NCBI GenBank assembly: GCA_024449915.1
Contig: JAMZAV010000316.1
Span: forward strand, 1-64,000
Reading direction: 5' to 3'
Origin: Sweltsa coloradensis
Taxonomy: Eukaryota; Arthropoda; Insecta; Plecoptera; Chloroperlidae
Length of the DNA: 64,000 nucleotides
Below the pieces are notes generated by a model. The model saw only the letters and a program-made list of their open reading frames with translations, was not told the origin of the DNA and did no database searches. The position numbers and the translations under genes were made by a program. This document shows positions 11,791 to 24,500 of the stretch, piece after piece (within the stretch, counting starts at the first letter, position 1; every line of letters begins with the position of its first letter).

Positions 11791-12235
11791 CAGTTAATCT
11801 GGAACATGACCATGAGGTAGGTGACCACAGCTCCGGCCATCCCGCACAGAAGTCCGAAGTCAATGTCACAGAACCTGTTGGCCGAGAAACTCTGGGGAGA
11901 TGCCTTTGATGTCATTAATGATTTGCCCGATCTAAACAGTTTGAAGTGGTTTTCTCTGATCTTACGAATTCTCGAGATAACATCCTGTTCTTTTTCCATG
12001 TCAGCAACATAGTGGGCTGCCAAGCTGGATTCTACTGTTGAGATTTTAGGACGAAAGAAGGAATTGTGCCCATAAGTTCCTGGTTATGAGGTTTTAGATT
12101 TTATACAGGCAGATTTTGGGAGTTTTGAATATTTAAGTATCATTTTTATTTGATGTCATTATTTCCTTGGTGATCTCTTAGATTTCATATTAAATGATGG
12201 TGATCCTTTGTTTAATGAAGAGAGTCATTTATATA
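11788..12235 (-). pseudogene. Gustatory receptor pseudogene with internal deletion
   Basis: The minus strand encodes the extreme receptor C-terminus (FCDIDFGLLCGMAGAVVTY, then the TY-x5-Q helix ending MFQIN). It is joined after only ~15 unrelated residues to AAHYVAD and RENHFKLFRSG, which sit ~180 residues upstream in the related gene at 30881-32213. The region encoding helices 5-6 is therefore missing. Non-coding-quality similarity to the same gene continues to about 12235 with frame loss. The N-terminal half is absent. It is closest to receptor 4, not to its neighbours receptors 1 and 2. Confidence 0.85.
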
Positions 12236-12764
12236 TTTAATTATTTTCCACTATTAGGCTTAGTAGGACGGTTGGCAGAAAAGGGCAGTGTGTCTCAAGC
12301 ACAAGGTGTCTGCCAGCCTCGACACTTCAAAATGAGAAAAAACACTTATAGAACATAGAAGAAAATCTCAATTTTGCCATTTTTTAAATAAAAGTACAAT
12401 AATAACGTTATTTTATGATTGAAGTGTGTTCTACTCTGCTGAACCAACATAATTAATGGACGGCGCTAGACTTTGTTATAATATGGTGACCGACAGCATA
12501 ACACCCACATGTAATCCAAATTTATCATTAAAAAGGGAAAAGTTTTCATTGATTACTAATATTTGACAATGAACAGTGCTGGCCGTATTGAAGGCAATTG
12601 AGAAACTTGAACACATCTAAGGTGAATTAAAATATGCACAAGGTGTCTCTTTTTACCAGGCTGTATTTCCAATGGTAATTATATGGTACGAGGCGAGCGT
12701 TGAGCAACAAATGAATATTTGACTACCCTGAAAAATAGTTTAGAATAGCATTCTTTACACTCTA
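12236..12764. other. Intergenic, no gene seen
   Basis: AT-rich spacer between the receptor relic and receptor 2. No long reading frame or clear repeat was found. Confidence 0.5.
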
Positions 12765-12925
12765 TCGCTCTCAACGGCAAACGGCTATTCAGTTCTTCAT
12801 GAAAATTTCTAGGAACTTTCTAAATCTCTGAGTTTAGACATGCCACGTTCTTGGGTACAATCGATAATAATGTAGTCATAAGATTGTACTTGTACAGATT
12901 TTTAATATTTTTAAACGACATTTTT
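12765..12925 (+). mobile_element. Fragment of the Helitron-like family
   Basis: An internal fragment resembling 45655-45790: CGGCAAACGGC, GCCACGTTCTTGGGTACAAT and a TTTTTAATATTTTTAA-like end. Both termini are missing. It lies just beyond the 3' end of receptor 2. Confidence 0.6.
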
Positions 12926-12979
12926 CTATTTGTCGGCCTGATTGTGAAATTAACGGATGCTCGGATCTTGATCCAACAT

Positions 12980-15750
12980 TGAAATGTTTAAACGATGTGG
13001 CTTCAGCTTCAGCGACTCCTGTTGATAGCAAGACCACCACGGCATGCTTTAACCGTTCCCTGATTGGAGTAAGATAATGACGTAGGTCGTCACAGCCCCC
13101 GCCATTCCGCACAGGAGGCCGAAGTCTATTTCACAAAACCCGTAAGCGGTGAAACTCAATTTCGTACTCAATATCTGTTTGCGGAAGTTTTTTACATCTT
13201 TAAGAAGGTCGCCATTTAATCTAGTTTCGTCCACTAAGATATCTTGCATCAAGATGGCGGCTTTATAATATTCCTCCCTTGTTCGTTGACAAGCATGGGC
13301 TAGGAAGAAAGCAAAGATGCAATATTCTATTGCCCAGATGACCTTCATGACTCCTACAGGCAACATTGCATTGCTTACATCATCACATACTTTGGTTAAG
13401 CAAAGCAGAATAACATGAAACCCCACAATGACATTTGCTAAAGTACTTATCAAGCTATGTAACAAAGGTAATCCATTTAAATCGGTTGCATTTAAAGCTA
13501 TTTTGAACAGTTCAAAATGACATCTTTTAAGGTTTTGTACAAATTGCCTTGAAGAATTCAAGTCCAGTGTGTCAACAGTTGAGTCTATGTTCTGATCACT
13601 TGCATTGGCAAACAAATCTTTCTTCCTGTCAGCTTGGTAACACTCAGAAACATCAGTGATTGGCTGAACGCAAGTATTCACGGGGTGTTTTGGAGGCACA
13701 TTATTGGCGGACTTAAAACGTATTACAAGTTGTTCGATGTCATCATTGATTAGAGCGAGTCGTTCGCGTATAAGAATCAATAAAACGGTAAACTGAAGGT
13801 TGCTGTAGTAGAAGCAGAAGCGAATGAAATTTATCAGTAAATAGAGTGTTGCTTTAAAGAAAGTTAATAGTATTGCCCGAGCAGTTGCCTCCATAATGCT
13901 TTGAATAAAAACAACAATCCCTACGACCAGGAACCTGGTGAAGACGATTCTCTTGACGCGATCGTGGAACTTGGTTGGATGACGAATCAAGGTCGCGTCG
14001 ATGTCCACAAGTGAGTTGAGAACAGCAACTAGTCTGTTGCGATGCCAGACTAGGTTTATCACGAAAAAGGCGTAAGTGAAGAACACCAACATCTCGTTCA
14101 CTGTGGACGCTATGGTCAGCAAGGAACGCTTTGTGGATCTCGATCTTACGTAGGTTGATCCTGCCGTGAGACAAGGGAATACCAGGAGACTTATACAGGC
14201 AGAGTAGGCGGTCAAGAGAGGCGACGTGTGGAACTTCTGAGCTGACTTCTCGGGGTTGTAGCTGAAGGGAGCCAATCCCAGAGCTCGGAGGATGACGTAG
14301 AGGGGACGGAGAGGCGAGAAGAAGTCGGACATAGTGGGGCTGGAGGTCAATATCTGGACAACAGCAGCTCTTACTTTGAGACTCAACTGTCTCCGGAACC
14401 TCTTGATCGTGTGTATTCTTTAAACCCTAAAAGTAGACGCAGAATGGGTATTAATGCAAACACCCAATTATCAATAAGTCACCTAAATAAAGTCTGTCTA
14501 TAATAACACTAACACAACCTAGAAGATAATTATATTAGGACATGTAGTACACTCTGAACATGGTCTATATGGGAAGAGTCTAACATTACGCAAATAACTC
14601 TTATCTCCTAACAAAATATAAGCAGTGAATTTTTTAACTCCTCTGAAGTCTGAATCACTCTTAGTTGCGAAGCGTGGTACAACTTGTTCTTTTCCATGAA
14701 ACTACCAAATTAAATTAATCTGATTAATACGGATAATTAATAATTTCTATGACGACATGCCTTTTTAACGTGACTTGACCTTAATAAAGAAATATGTGAA
14801 TATGTTTTATTAGGATTTTATGGTTCTAACAATATTTTAGAGAATATTCCTACAACAACTTGAAATGTCATAATTCATCAACTTTGTGTAAGGCGCAATG
14901 TACAGCCACTGATGATAACTGTAGCTTATTATAAGGTTCAGCCTTCAAAAATACTTGCATAACCTCAAGAAAATTGCTTACAAATACAACTGACAATCTA
15001 TTGCAGGAACTCTGTTCTGTACGGGCATACAAGATGTATAAACTCTACATTGGCGGTGAAGTCGCGACTCAGGCTTGTTTACAAAACAATCACACTAGAA
15101 TATAGACATAATTCTGTACCTACCCTCCTTACTCTCCAGTTTATTCCCCCCAAATGCCACGTGGTCGTTTCTTGGTGTGTTTCTTGGTGCGTAGTCAGAA
15201 GCATTCGCCTTATACCTATCTTGATTCAAATATTGAGCGGATATCTGTCTTCCGTGCACTTGACAATCAATCCGACACACATCCAGGCAAAGGGATGAAC
15301 AAACTTCTCATCAACGTTCAAATAGCATTTCCATATTGGCAAGACAAATCATTGTAGAAGTTTCCACCCTCGATGTGAGGGTTGGTCGCAATTAAATATA
15401 ATCTGATTGTGAATATTAAATATTAATACGACACGTATTAGCAGTAGGCTAATCGTCAGAGAGCGTGCCTACACGAGGAATACGATTGTGAAATTGAACT
15501 TGTCTCATGTTATATTCAGTGTATTTTTATTGATTCTGATAAACAATACCATGTCAAGCGGTTGTGTTCACTAGGTAGCATCAGAAATCCTCTCAATCAT
15601 TAAAATAATTTGTACACACGACAATCTGTCACGCCATGTTTAATTATAATAAATGCATTAACACGACAACATACATTCACACATTCATTGTTTGCTCACT
15701 CAGATAAGAGGGAAGTCATTTCTTTGTACGAGCGCTAAATAATTCATTAT
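12980..15750. repeat. Segmental duplication unit B (receptor 2 and its 5' flank)
   Basis: Counterpart of unit A at 6640-11110. It contains receptor 2 and more than 1.3 kb of matching upstream DNA but lacks the two transposons of unit A. Similarity fades near 15750, after GAGCGCTAAATAATTCATTA. Confidence 0.85.
13049..14332 (-). CDS. Gustatory receptor (7tm_7 family), receptor 2
   Basis: Intronless gene for ~427 residues, highly similar throughout to receptor 1. Both share the N-terminus MSDFFSPLRPLYVILRAL, the block HFELFKIALNATDLNGLP, and the C-terminus GMAGAVTTY then VIILLQSGNG. The start at 14332 is chosen by that conservation; an in-frame ATG 18 codons upstream exists. Differences concentrate in the intracellular-loop region (residues ~215-270) and in the external loop near residue 65, where receptor 1 reads KYSYNNDFP and receptor 2 reads STKRS. 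It is intact and presumably functional as a chemosensory channel; the ligand is unknown. Confidence 0.88.
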   Translation of the reverse strand: MSDFFSPLRPLYVILRALGLAPFSYNPEKSAQKFHTSPLLTAYSACISLLVFPCLTAGSTYVRSRSTKRSLLTIASTVNEMLVFFTYAFFVINLVWHRNRLVAVLNSLVDIDATLIRHPTKFHDRVKRIVFTRFLVVGIVVFIQSIMEATARAILLTFFKATLYLLINFIRFCFYYSNLQFTVLLILIRERLALINDDIEQLVIRFKSANNVPPKHPVNTCVQPITDVSECYQADRKKDLFANASDQNIDSTVDTLDLNSSRQFVQNLKRCHFELFKIALNATDLNGLPLLHSLISTLANVIVGFHVILLCLTKVCDDVSNAMLPVGVMKVIWAIEYCIFAFFLAHACQRTREEYYKAAILMQDILVDETRLNGDLLKDVKNFRKQILSTKLSFTAYGFCEIDFGLLCGMAGAVTTYVIILLQSGNG

Positions 15751-16260
15751 TTGCCCCTCATAAAAGGATTTAAAACAAGGGTTATGGCTGTGCTGCTATA
15801 TTCTATTGCTGAATCTGAAGCGGGAATCTAACAGGTGTGATATTGTATTATAGGAAGCAGGAAGTAGCCACTAGACGAGTCACACCTATCTTTACCATCA
15901 AGAGAAGGGTACATAATGATGTAGATACAGGTCGATAAAGTACTGTCTTGTATTGTTTTTAAAACAACGCTTATCTAATACGAGATGTCATACATTTCAT
16001 AATTGTTGTTGTGACCTATGGAAGAGTTTATACTCGTGTTTGCCACAACACTCGATGCTCCCAATCAGTATTATCACTGACACTTTGACCTATGAGCTGA
16101 TCCCTCTCGCCACCCAGGGACTTTCATCTTGAGATGAACTTTGCATCTGAGTCGACTCGGCGAGTGTAGATTGGCCTAGATACAACACGCCATGGCTGGA
16201 CCGTGTGTTGGGTGTTTGCTATTGGACGACGGACATCTTGTGATTGTCTTACTTCCAAGT
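14390..16260. other. Receptor 2 upstream DNA, then intergenic
   Basis: To about 15750 this is the duplicated flank shared with unit A. From there to 16260 no gene or repeat is recognised. Short reading frames at 15050-15357 overlap on both strands, have no motif, and fall in the duplicated flank, where the copy at 10.4 kb does not preserve them. Confidence 0.55.
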
Positions 16261-16291
16261 CCGCTGACGTGGTGTTGCTCACGGCTGGTTG

Positions 16292-16297
16292 TATAAA
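16292..16297 (+). promoter_or_regulatory. Candidate TATA box of the Ig-domain gene
   Basis: TATAAA lies 87 bp upstream of the signal-peptide ATG at 16379. About 30 bp downstream comes CATCATTCTTAG, which could serve as an initiator. Placement fits a core promoter with a short 5' UTR. Confidence 0.55.
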
Positions 16298-16378
16298 GCG
16301 ACGACTGTTATCTCTCCCATCATTCTTAGCCCAGAGCTTTGTCATCTCATCTTTAATATTATTATCTCTCTGTCAACA

Positions 16379-16430
16379 ATGTACAAGGTGTTGTTTGCAC
16401 TGCTTGTGATGGCAGGCCTCCAGGACGTCC
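16379..16430 (+). CDS. Ig gene exon 1: signal peptide
   Basis: Encodes a 17-residue hydrophobic leader (MYKVLFALLVMAGLQDV) and ends in phase 1 at a strong donor, GTGAGT. Confidence 0.78.
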
Positions 16431-18499
16431 GTGAGTAACTCCTTCTGTTTCAGTTTTATATTTCTGAATAATTAATTTTTACATTTTCCAATTACAGAAG
16501 TCATTCCCAAACAACAATATCAAGAAATCTAAATAAAATTTTATCAATTTTCAATATTTCCAAATTGCTTACATTAACTTAATTATAAGGGAGACCATAA
16601 TATGCTTTCTATCATGTCGTCAATAATGTGTTGAAGTTTTATTATTTCTAGGAACATACCAATTTCGTCAATATATTCACATATTGTTTTTAAATTTAAA
16701 CTATAGAAGAATATAAACTTGTTTAAGAATGACAGGTTTATCAGCACATTTCCACTGCAAGAACATGTTCTTGTCCTGTAGTGTTGTTGCACAAAGATAT
16801 TTTCACATCTTCTTTCTGATAACTTTTCCCTTCTAAAAAATATTAATTTTTTGTTATTTAGAATGTAACTTCTTAGGTTTTATAAACTAACTTTATGCGT
16901 CAAGCAACGATGATATTTATATTATATGTTTTTTTGTGTTTTTGTTTTGTATGTTTTCCGTTCTCTGTATTGTCACCTTCTTATTAAAACTTTAATTTTG
17001 TGTGTTACACCCCTCAGTTCAGTCATGTTCTGGATTTGTGTTTATTTTTGATCATATATACTTAATAAATTTTGTTTTGAATGTAATATAAACAAAATTT
17101 AAGTAAATGTAGACAAACATCTGTCTCACAACCTCTGATGTCTTGACTCCAGGTGTCGCGTCCTTCAACCTCAACATCAGGCCAGACCAAGTGCGTGTTG
17201 GAGAGGCCGCCCAGAATGTCTCATTCACCTGCTCAGCTGACGTGGCCCTCGCCGGGTGTCAGGTTAGGTGGTGGGACAGTTATAACAAGGCAGGTCCGCT
17301 GCTGGAGCTGAGCCGCGGGCCTCAGTCCCAGGCTGACCCTGCCGAACTGTACTGGAGGCTAACTGGCTACAGCTACAGCTACAGCGGCCGGGGTCTGGGG
17401 GCCGGGGACTGCGGGGTCTCGCTGCAGGTGGCGGGCTACAATGTATGGAGGGTCGCCTGCCGTGTCCGCGCGGAGGGCGGAGGCTGGCAGTACGCCTGGG
17501 CCGAACTGTCTACTAGCGGTGAGTTGAACACAGTCTTCACACAGTATAGTATCTGAAACAACACGGGATGTGAGACACGTCCACCCACCCTCACAACCTA
17601 GGACGGAATAATACAAGAAACTTCGACCACGTCACAGTAGAGACAAGAGTATAGGGCAGTCAAGTGGAACACGGGGTAATTGAGGTTACTCAAACTGGTT
17701 TAATTTATGTTTTGGGTCGAGGGTCTTGTGTGGCAGAGCCAGGGCACCATGAGCAGTATCTCCCAAGAACAGAGATAGTGCGGAAGTTGAGATATTGTTT
17801 GGAAAACATATATTTCATAGTCTGGTTCTCGAACGCACAAGTTGAAACGCGAAAAGTTATATTTGCATAACTGATAAAAACTGGCTAAACCAGCACTGGT
17901 TTTAAACTTATTTTCAACCGTACTAGTCACACACCCCTTGTGAGGTGTTTTTAGAAACGGAATTTACCGTCTGAACAAGGTGGTGTTAACTATTTTGCTC
18001 TAGGACAAAAACCTTGGATTTGGCACGGTATAAACCGGTTTTTCCTTTGAACTTAATGATCCAAATGAAAAACTTTTTTAATCAGATCATCGGTTGTGAT
18101 GTGAGAAGATGATTTTGAAAAAAAAATTGAATAAAATTGCTTTGGCTCTCTTCTAGGCTCAAATTAGTCAAAAACCGTTTTTACAATGTCAAATCTAGGG
18201 CTGTTGTTCTAGAGCAAAACGGTTGACTCCAACGTGTTCAGATGGTCGATTCCGTATCTAAAAACACGGGGCGTTGACACGAACAGGTTATAATTTGGTG
18301 AAAATGGTGCCAGTTTGAACCAGTTTTAATCAGTTTTGGAGGAAGTTTCTTCCACGTCTCACCGACATTTTCTGATTGTGTTTCTGTGTAGTTGATGTTT
18401 TCCTTGTATCGCCTCGCCCGCACTAACTCTGTACTTGGCGAGATACCCCCTCACACACACTACATGCTACAGGTGACCCTGCCCCCCACTTGATGATGA

Positions 18500-18557
<58 letters not shown>

Positions 18558-21500
18558 GAGCCAGAAAGTGAGCCAAGCATCAAGTGTTGAAACTCTTACT
18601 CTGATATAACGAAAGGTTTCCTGGTCCACAGGTTGGCTGGAGTTGAACACCAGACAGTCTTGACCGGTCTAGTCTGAGTGACAACAACACGGAATGTGTT
18701 TCTCCCTCGTTACAGACTGGACCCCCCTCCCTACAACCTGACAACACCGAGAGAGCTGGTCGTCCTCCCGGGCGGGGAGGCGAGGATACTGATGAAGGCG
18801 GGGGAGCCGCTGGACTGGTGCAGGTTCGACCGGCCGAGCGAGTCTTATTGGCTCAGCTTCCCCATGGGAGCCGGGTCTGCTTACAGCACCGGCCGGCATC
18901 TCTACCTCGGGGCCGGACTAGAGAGCGGAGAGTGTGGCCTCCATCTCACCAACATCACCGAGGCGGACCAGGGACTGGTCAGGGGTATTATTAAGTCTTA
19001 CACAAACAAGGCTGACTGGAGACACACTGCGCTCGTCGTGGCACGTGAGTCAAAGTGTATTACTCATTAAGGTCCTCCAGATTTATTTGTTACAACATTC
19101 ATTGTTTTTACTTCATTCCTTGTTTAATATTTGCAAGAAAAGTAATCAAGTTGTATAGTTTATTTTGTTTCCGTGTCTCGAGGCAACATCACCGGGAGCA
19201 AAAACCTATTAGAGGTTTTTTATTATAAAAACATGTTTATTATTATATTTTTTGTTAAAGACTAAAAAACCAAATTAAATCGGTATTGCAAGATGATCAG
19301 GCCGAGCCACGTTAGTGCGGGTGGGGCGATATTAATTGTCAAACGTCTATTGCACTGAACGAGTCTTGAACGGAGAAGTTGAATCGTGAAAAATTACTTA
19401 TTCGAAAATGGTTATAATTGGTTCAATTTGGCCCCAGTTTTAACTTATTTTAAACCGTTCGTGTCACACACCCCGTCCGAGGTGTTTTTGGATACGGCAT
19501 TGACCAACTACACATGGTGGTGTCAACCGATAAATGCTTGGATAAAAACTTTACATTTGGCATGATAAAATCCGTTTTTTTACGGATTTACTAATAATGG
19601 TCCGATTGAAAATCTTTTTTCTCCACATCATCAGGTGCGATGAGTGTAGATGGGTACGGAAAAAAAATTTGAAAAAAAAATTTCGGCTTACTTTAAGGTT
19701 TAAAATTGCGTTTTTTCTCCAAGGTCTCAGTTGACGTTATTTGACGCCTGCTATGATTCTAATAGGACGGAATCGTTCGTCCAAACTCGATGGTGTCAAC
19801 CGATTTGCGCTTCTACAAAATCTCTACATTTTGTAGGCAACACAGCGAAAAGTACGTCTGTATGAATGAAAACTTTGGGAAGCCAGTCTTACCTTAAACC
19901 ATTTTATTGGAAAAGAACATAATATAACACACAAAAATGTTACATTACACATGGGTAATATCCCGGAGGAACTTGCATACTGCGTGGCTCATGTACTGTT
20001 TGTTATTTCTATATGATAAACAAAGTACTCCTCAGTGTTTTCTCACAGTCATGCCATGTGTTGCTTCAGGTCGCCCCACTGCACCAACCCTACGCCTGGT
20101 CTACACGGCAGACAACGTCACGGCCACCTGTGAGGTACAGGAGAGTCGCCCTGTCGCCAACATGACCTGGGTCCTGGACGACGTTGTCATCCGCGAGGAC
20201 GCTATTGACGACACTCAAGCCACGGCTGAGGACGAGTGGAGGTGGCCCTGGATGACGGGGGCTATCAAGCAAACCCTCACACTACAGCTGCAGCCCCAAC
20301 ACAACGGCAAGGTCTTAAAGTGCGTGGTCTCCCACGTCACCTTGGCCCAGCCACTGGAGGAACAGAGTTCTATCGCATTTACTGGTGAGTTCTAAAAATC
20401 TTGTTTAACTCATGATATTAATTTTTACTTTCATCAAACATACATCGATTAAAAAATCTATTAGAATCTACAGTAATATTTTCAAGTTTTTATTAACGTC
20501 TTAAACTAAATTTAATTGATGTTTTCTTTGTGTTTTACAAGATGAGAGTTTAGATCTGATTGTTGTTTATGAGAAATCCTGCTCGAGCCGAGCACCACAA
20601 GTCCCAATAACAGTTAGTACGTAGAATCTGCTCGATCTCAAGTTGTGCATGACTGCCTTGTGTAAACGTCACCTGGTGTATTGCACGTGTGGGGTATATG
20701 TTGTGATGCTAATAAGATCACATACTGAAACACATATGTAGGAAGTGACTGATACATTATTGATCTAATAAACATTAGAAAGGTCTGACTTATGTTTAAG
20801 GAACAAAGGTTGCACTGAAATAAATATTGTTATACAGTCAATAAAATATCCTGTGTTATAAGACAATTAAGCTTGATGAGGTACTTAGCTTGATGAGGTA
20901 CTTAGCTTGATGAGGTACTTATCCTCATCACTAAAAAATTCCCCCACGCTGACATCGTTCTATGCAGCGACCATAATATCGACCTTCTGGTGCCTTCGTC
21001 ATCGCGAACTAAATTTCTTGACGTAGTTCGTTCATTCAATATCTATGAAACCGTGGCCACTCCAACTCGTGTCACAGCCACCAGTAGTTCTCTCATTGAC
21101 AACATTTTCACCACGATTCACCCGTCACAGTTCTCTTCGAGCACAACAGACACCGGCTTATCTGACCATCATCTTCTTACTCTTAATCTCTCCCTCCCTA
21201 ATTTCTGTCCAACTGCTCCCAAAATTAGTGTCAAAAACCGATCCTTTAGTCCGGACAACATTGCTTATTTTCAGTCCCTGTTAAGCAGGGAGACTTGGCA
21301 TTCGCTGTCTGCTCCGGGAGATGCGGACCAACTTTTTTCGCTCTTCCTGTCTACTTTCCTACACCACTTCAACACAGCCTTTCCCCTCTTAAGCCGTCCA
21401 ATAAAAAATACTAAAGCTAACCCCTGGATATCTCAGGAACTCCGTTCTGAAGCCCAAACTTTGCGGTCTCTCCACCTTGAGCTAAAGTGGTCCCACAACC

Positions 21501-24500
21501 CAACACGCAAACAACTGTACTGTAACCTTAAAAAATGTCACGCCAAGAATATACGACAAGCAAAGCTCAATCACAATGACTCCATAATTGAATGGGCCAA
21601 GTCAATAACTGACCAAGTTACACAGACCACATTCTGAGATAAATCGATAAAACTAGATAAAGCAGCCAATTTTTAATTTAAAAGCATACAAAATTGCACA
21701 CTACTTAACCTTAAGATACCTAACAATATAATTTTAGGAATTTTTTTTTTAGACTTAACTTTTCCTGGAAAAAAATCGGGAACTTTTTTTACTTGGTCAG
21801 TTATTGACTTGAGGTTGTCACTTGGGCATTTCTTGCATTAACTTTTTTCATTTTAAGGAACAAAACCATTTTTTTAGCCTTTTCCATTAACCCCTTTGCA
21901 GCCACATATCAATAAACTAGCACGTCACTTGGAAATTAAATGTAAAAATAAAAATATATATGTACATTAATATTTTTTTAAATTTTACCCAAAATATATA
22001 TAATTTTTAAATTTTACTCAAAATATATTATTTTATCTTAAATTATTTGTATAACAATATAAAATAAGACTAGGAGAGGGGTAGGATGCCTTACTGTAGT
22101 TAATATCTACATAAGTAGTCCCATGATCGCCAACCTCATGGCAAGAAATGACCAAGTAACACGTACTTGGTCAGTTATTGCCTTGAGCCAAATTTTCATC
22201 GCCTGGTAAATGGCTTATAACTGCTCGAAATTGGGTGTTTCTTGCATTAATATGATGCCCCTATGCCTGGAGAATAGAATGGCGGTCCTAACTCATTTGC
22301 GCAATTTTTGTAACATGGGCGCACTTATTGACCTGGCCCATTCAATTTCCTTGAGTGGGAATATCTCTAAATCTACATGGTCTATGATTAAAGCACAGAC
22401 CACGGCCCCCATACTGAATTCTAAACTGTCTATCAAAGTTAGTGGAAATGAAATTACAGATTCATTACTACAATGTGAGCACTTTAACGACTTCTTCGTC
22501 AATTCATGCAATATAGCCGGGAGACTTCCAAATCCTTCTAACAAGGATCTCTCCTCTCAGAAATCCAACTACACCCCCTCAGGCTCCTCTATCTTCTTAT
22601 ATCCCACCTCACCCATGGAAATAACCAGATTATTGTCAAAACTAAGCACCAAGCACTCTTGCGGGTTAGATGAAGTGCCAGGTTCTCTCCTGTCGAAGTG
22701 CGCTAATCTCATCTCGGGCCCTCTGTCGTACATCATTAACCAATCATTTTCAGATGGCATTTTCCCCTCTAAACTAAAGGCATCAAAGATAATCCCCATC
22801 TATAAACACAAAGGCAAGAAATCTGATATGAATAGCTATAGACCCATTTCACTCCTCTCCTCATTCTCAAAACTATTTGAATATGCCATGCACGACCGCC
22901 TAATATCGTTTCTAAACTACCATAACAGCCTATCCCCCAGCCAGCATGGGTTTTTAAAAAACAAGTCCACCACTACTGCTATTTTTAGTTTTCTCTCCCC
23001 TCTTATTCTGCTCTGGACAAAGGAGATCAGACGGTGGGACTATTCTATGATATGACTAAAGCCTTCGACACAATAGACCACACAATTCTCCTGGCAAAAT
23101 TTGAAACTCTTGGTATTCGCGGAACAGCGCTTAACTGGCTATCCTCTTTTCTATCTGAACGTACCCAAGTTGTGGAGCTCAAATCAACAGTTGGACAAGT
23201 CATCACCAAAACCTATTCTAAACCTCTTCCCATCCTCTGCGGAGTACCCCAAGGCTCAATTTTGGGTCCACTAGCCTACATCCTCTATGTAAATGACCAA
23301 TCAGACTCTTTAGATGAAGGTACACTCAGCCAATATGCTGATGACTCAAGCCACCTATTAACCCTCCCTAAATCTAAACCCATCATCGACCTCCCCCCCC
23401 TAATGAACAAGCAAGTTGCCCAAATGACATCCTACTGCCGTGGTAATCACCTCACCATATCGCATTCAAAAACTAAGTATTTGTACTTTCACACCCACAA
23501 CAATACTCCCTCTTTCAGTCCCCTGGTGCGTCTGGAATCTGTTATCATTCCCCGCTCCAGCTCGGTTAAAGTACTAGGCCTAACACTTACAGAAAACCTT
23601 GACTGGTTCACCCACTGTGATCTCGTTGCAAACAAAATTCTAACAGGCTGTTACTTAATTAGAAAGCTGAAACCAATCGTCCACCCCCATGTACTTTTAC
23701 TTGTCTATTTCGCACATATCAACTCTCACCTATCATATGGCCTGCTGTTTTGGGGAGGTTCTCATCATGCCCATAGGATCTTCATTCTCCAAAAGAGAGC
23801 CATTAGAATCATAGCCGGTGTCTCAAGATGGCACTCATGTAGGGATCTTTTCAAAAAGCTTGGAGTTCTTACGCTAGCATGCACCCTCATACAAACAGCT
23901 GCTATATTTGTCCGCTCCAACGTAAATCTCTTTCCTCTTAATGAGTCAGTGCACTCCCATAATACCAGAGCCGCCCTCAACATCCACCTCCCAGCCCACA
24001 ATCTCTCTCTCTTTTCACAAGGCCCGGAATACTTAGCCTCCACCCTCTATAACAAACTTCCAAACCCCATCAAAACCTGCCCCACACTACATTCCTTTAA
24101 ACATCACCTTAAATTATTCCTCACTGCCAAAAGTTTTTACTCCATTAGAGAATACCTCAGTGAGTGAATCTCCTTACTTCAACTGGCTTAGGCCTATGCC
24201 GTGGCCTAGTATTAATCACCTATTCTCAAATTTTTTGTGTACTGGGTAACTCTCTGGTATTATATTGTACTCCTATTAATAGGTACTGACAGTCCAAACC
24301 AGTGTGCCTGGTATGGCTAAATTAGTATGTATATATTTTGTATATTTGCTTAGTGCTTAATGCTTAATGTAGCTCTTTTCATTGTATATTACCTAATTGT
24401 ATAATACCTAATTTAGTCACTAGGCCTATCCTAGTTTCACATAATCTTGACGATGCCTATATGTATACATTGTATAGATCAAATGGTAAATAAATACTCT

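Noticed and set aside
15050..15357. Overlapping frames on both strands upstream of receptor 2
   Set aside because: The paralogous sequence near 10.4 kb does not keep the frame, and no motif is present.
17359..17616. Minus-strand frame opposite Ig exon 2
   Set aside because: It is a shadow of the GC-rich exon; the plus-strand frame has splice sites and Ig motifs.
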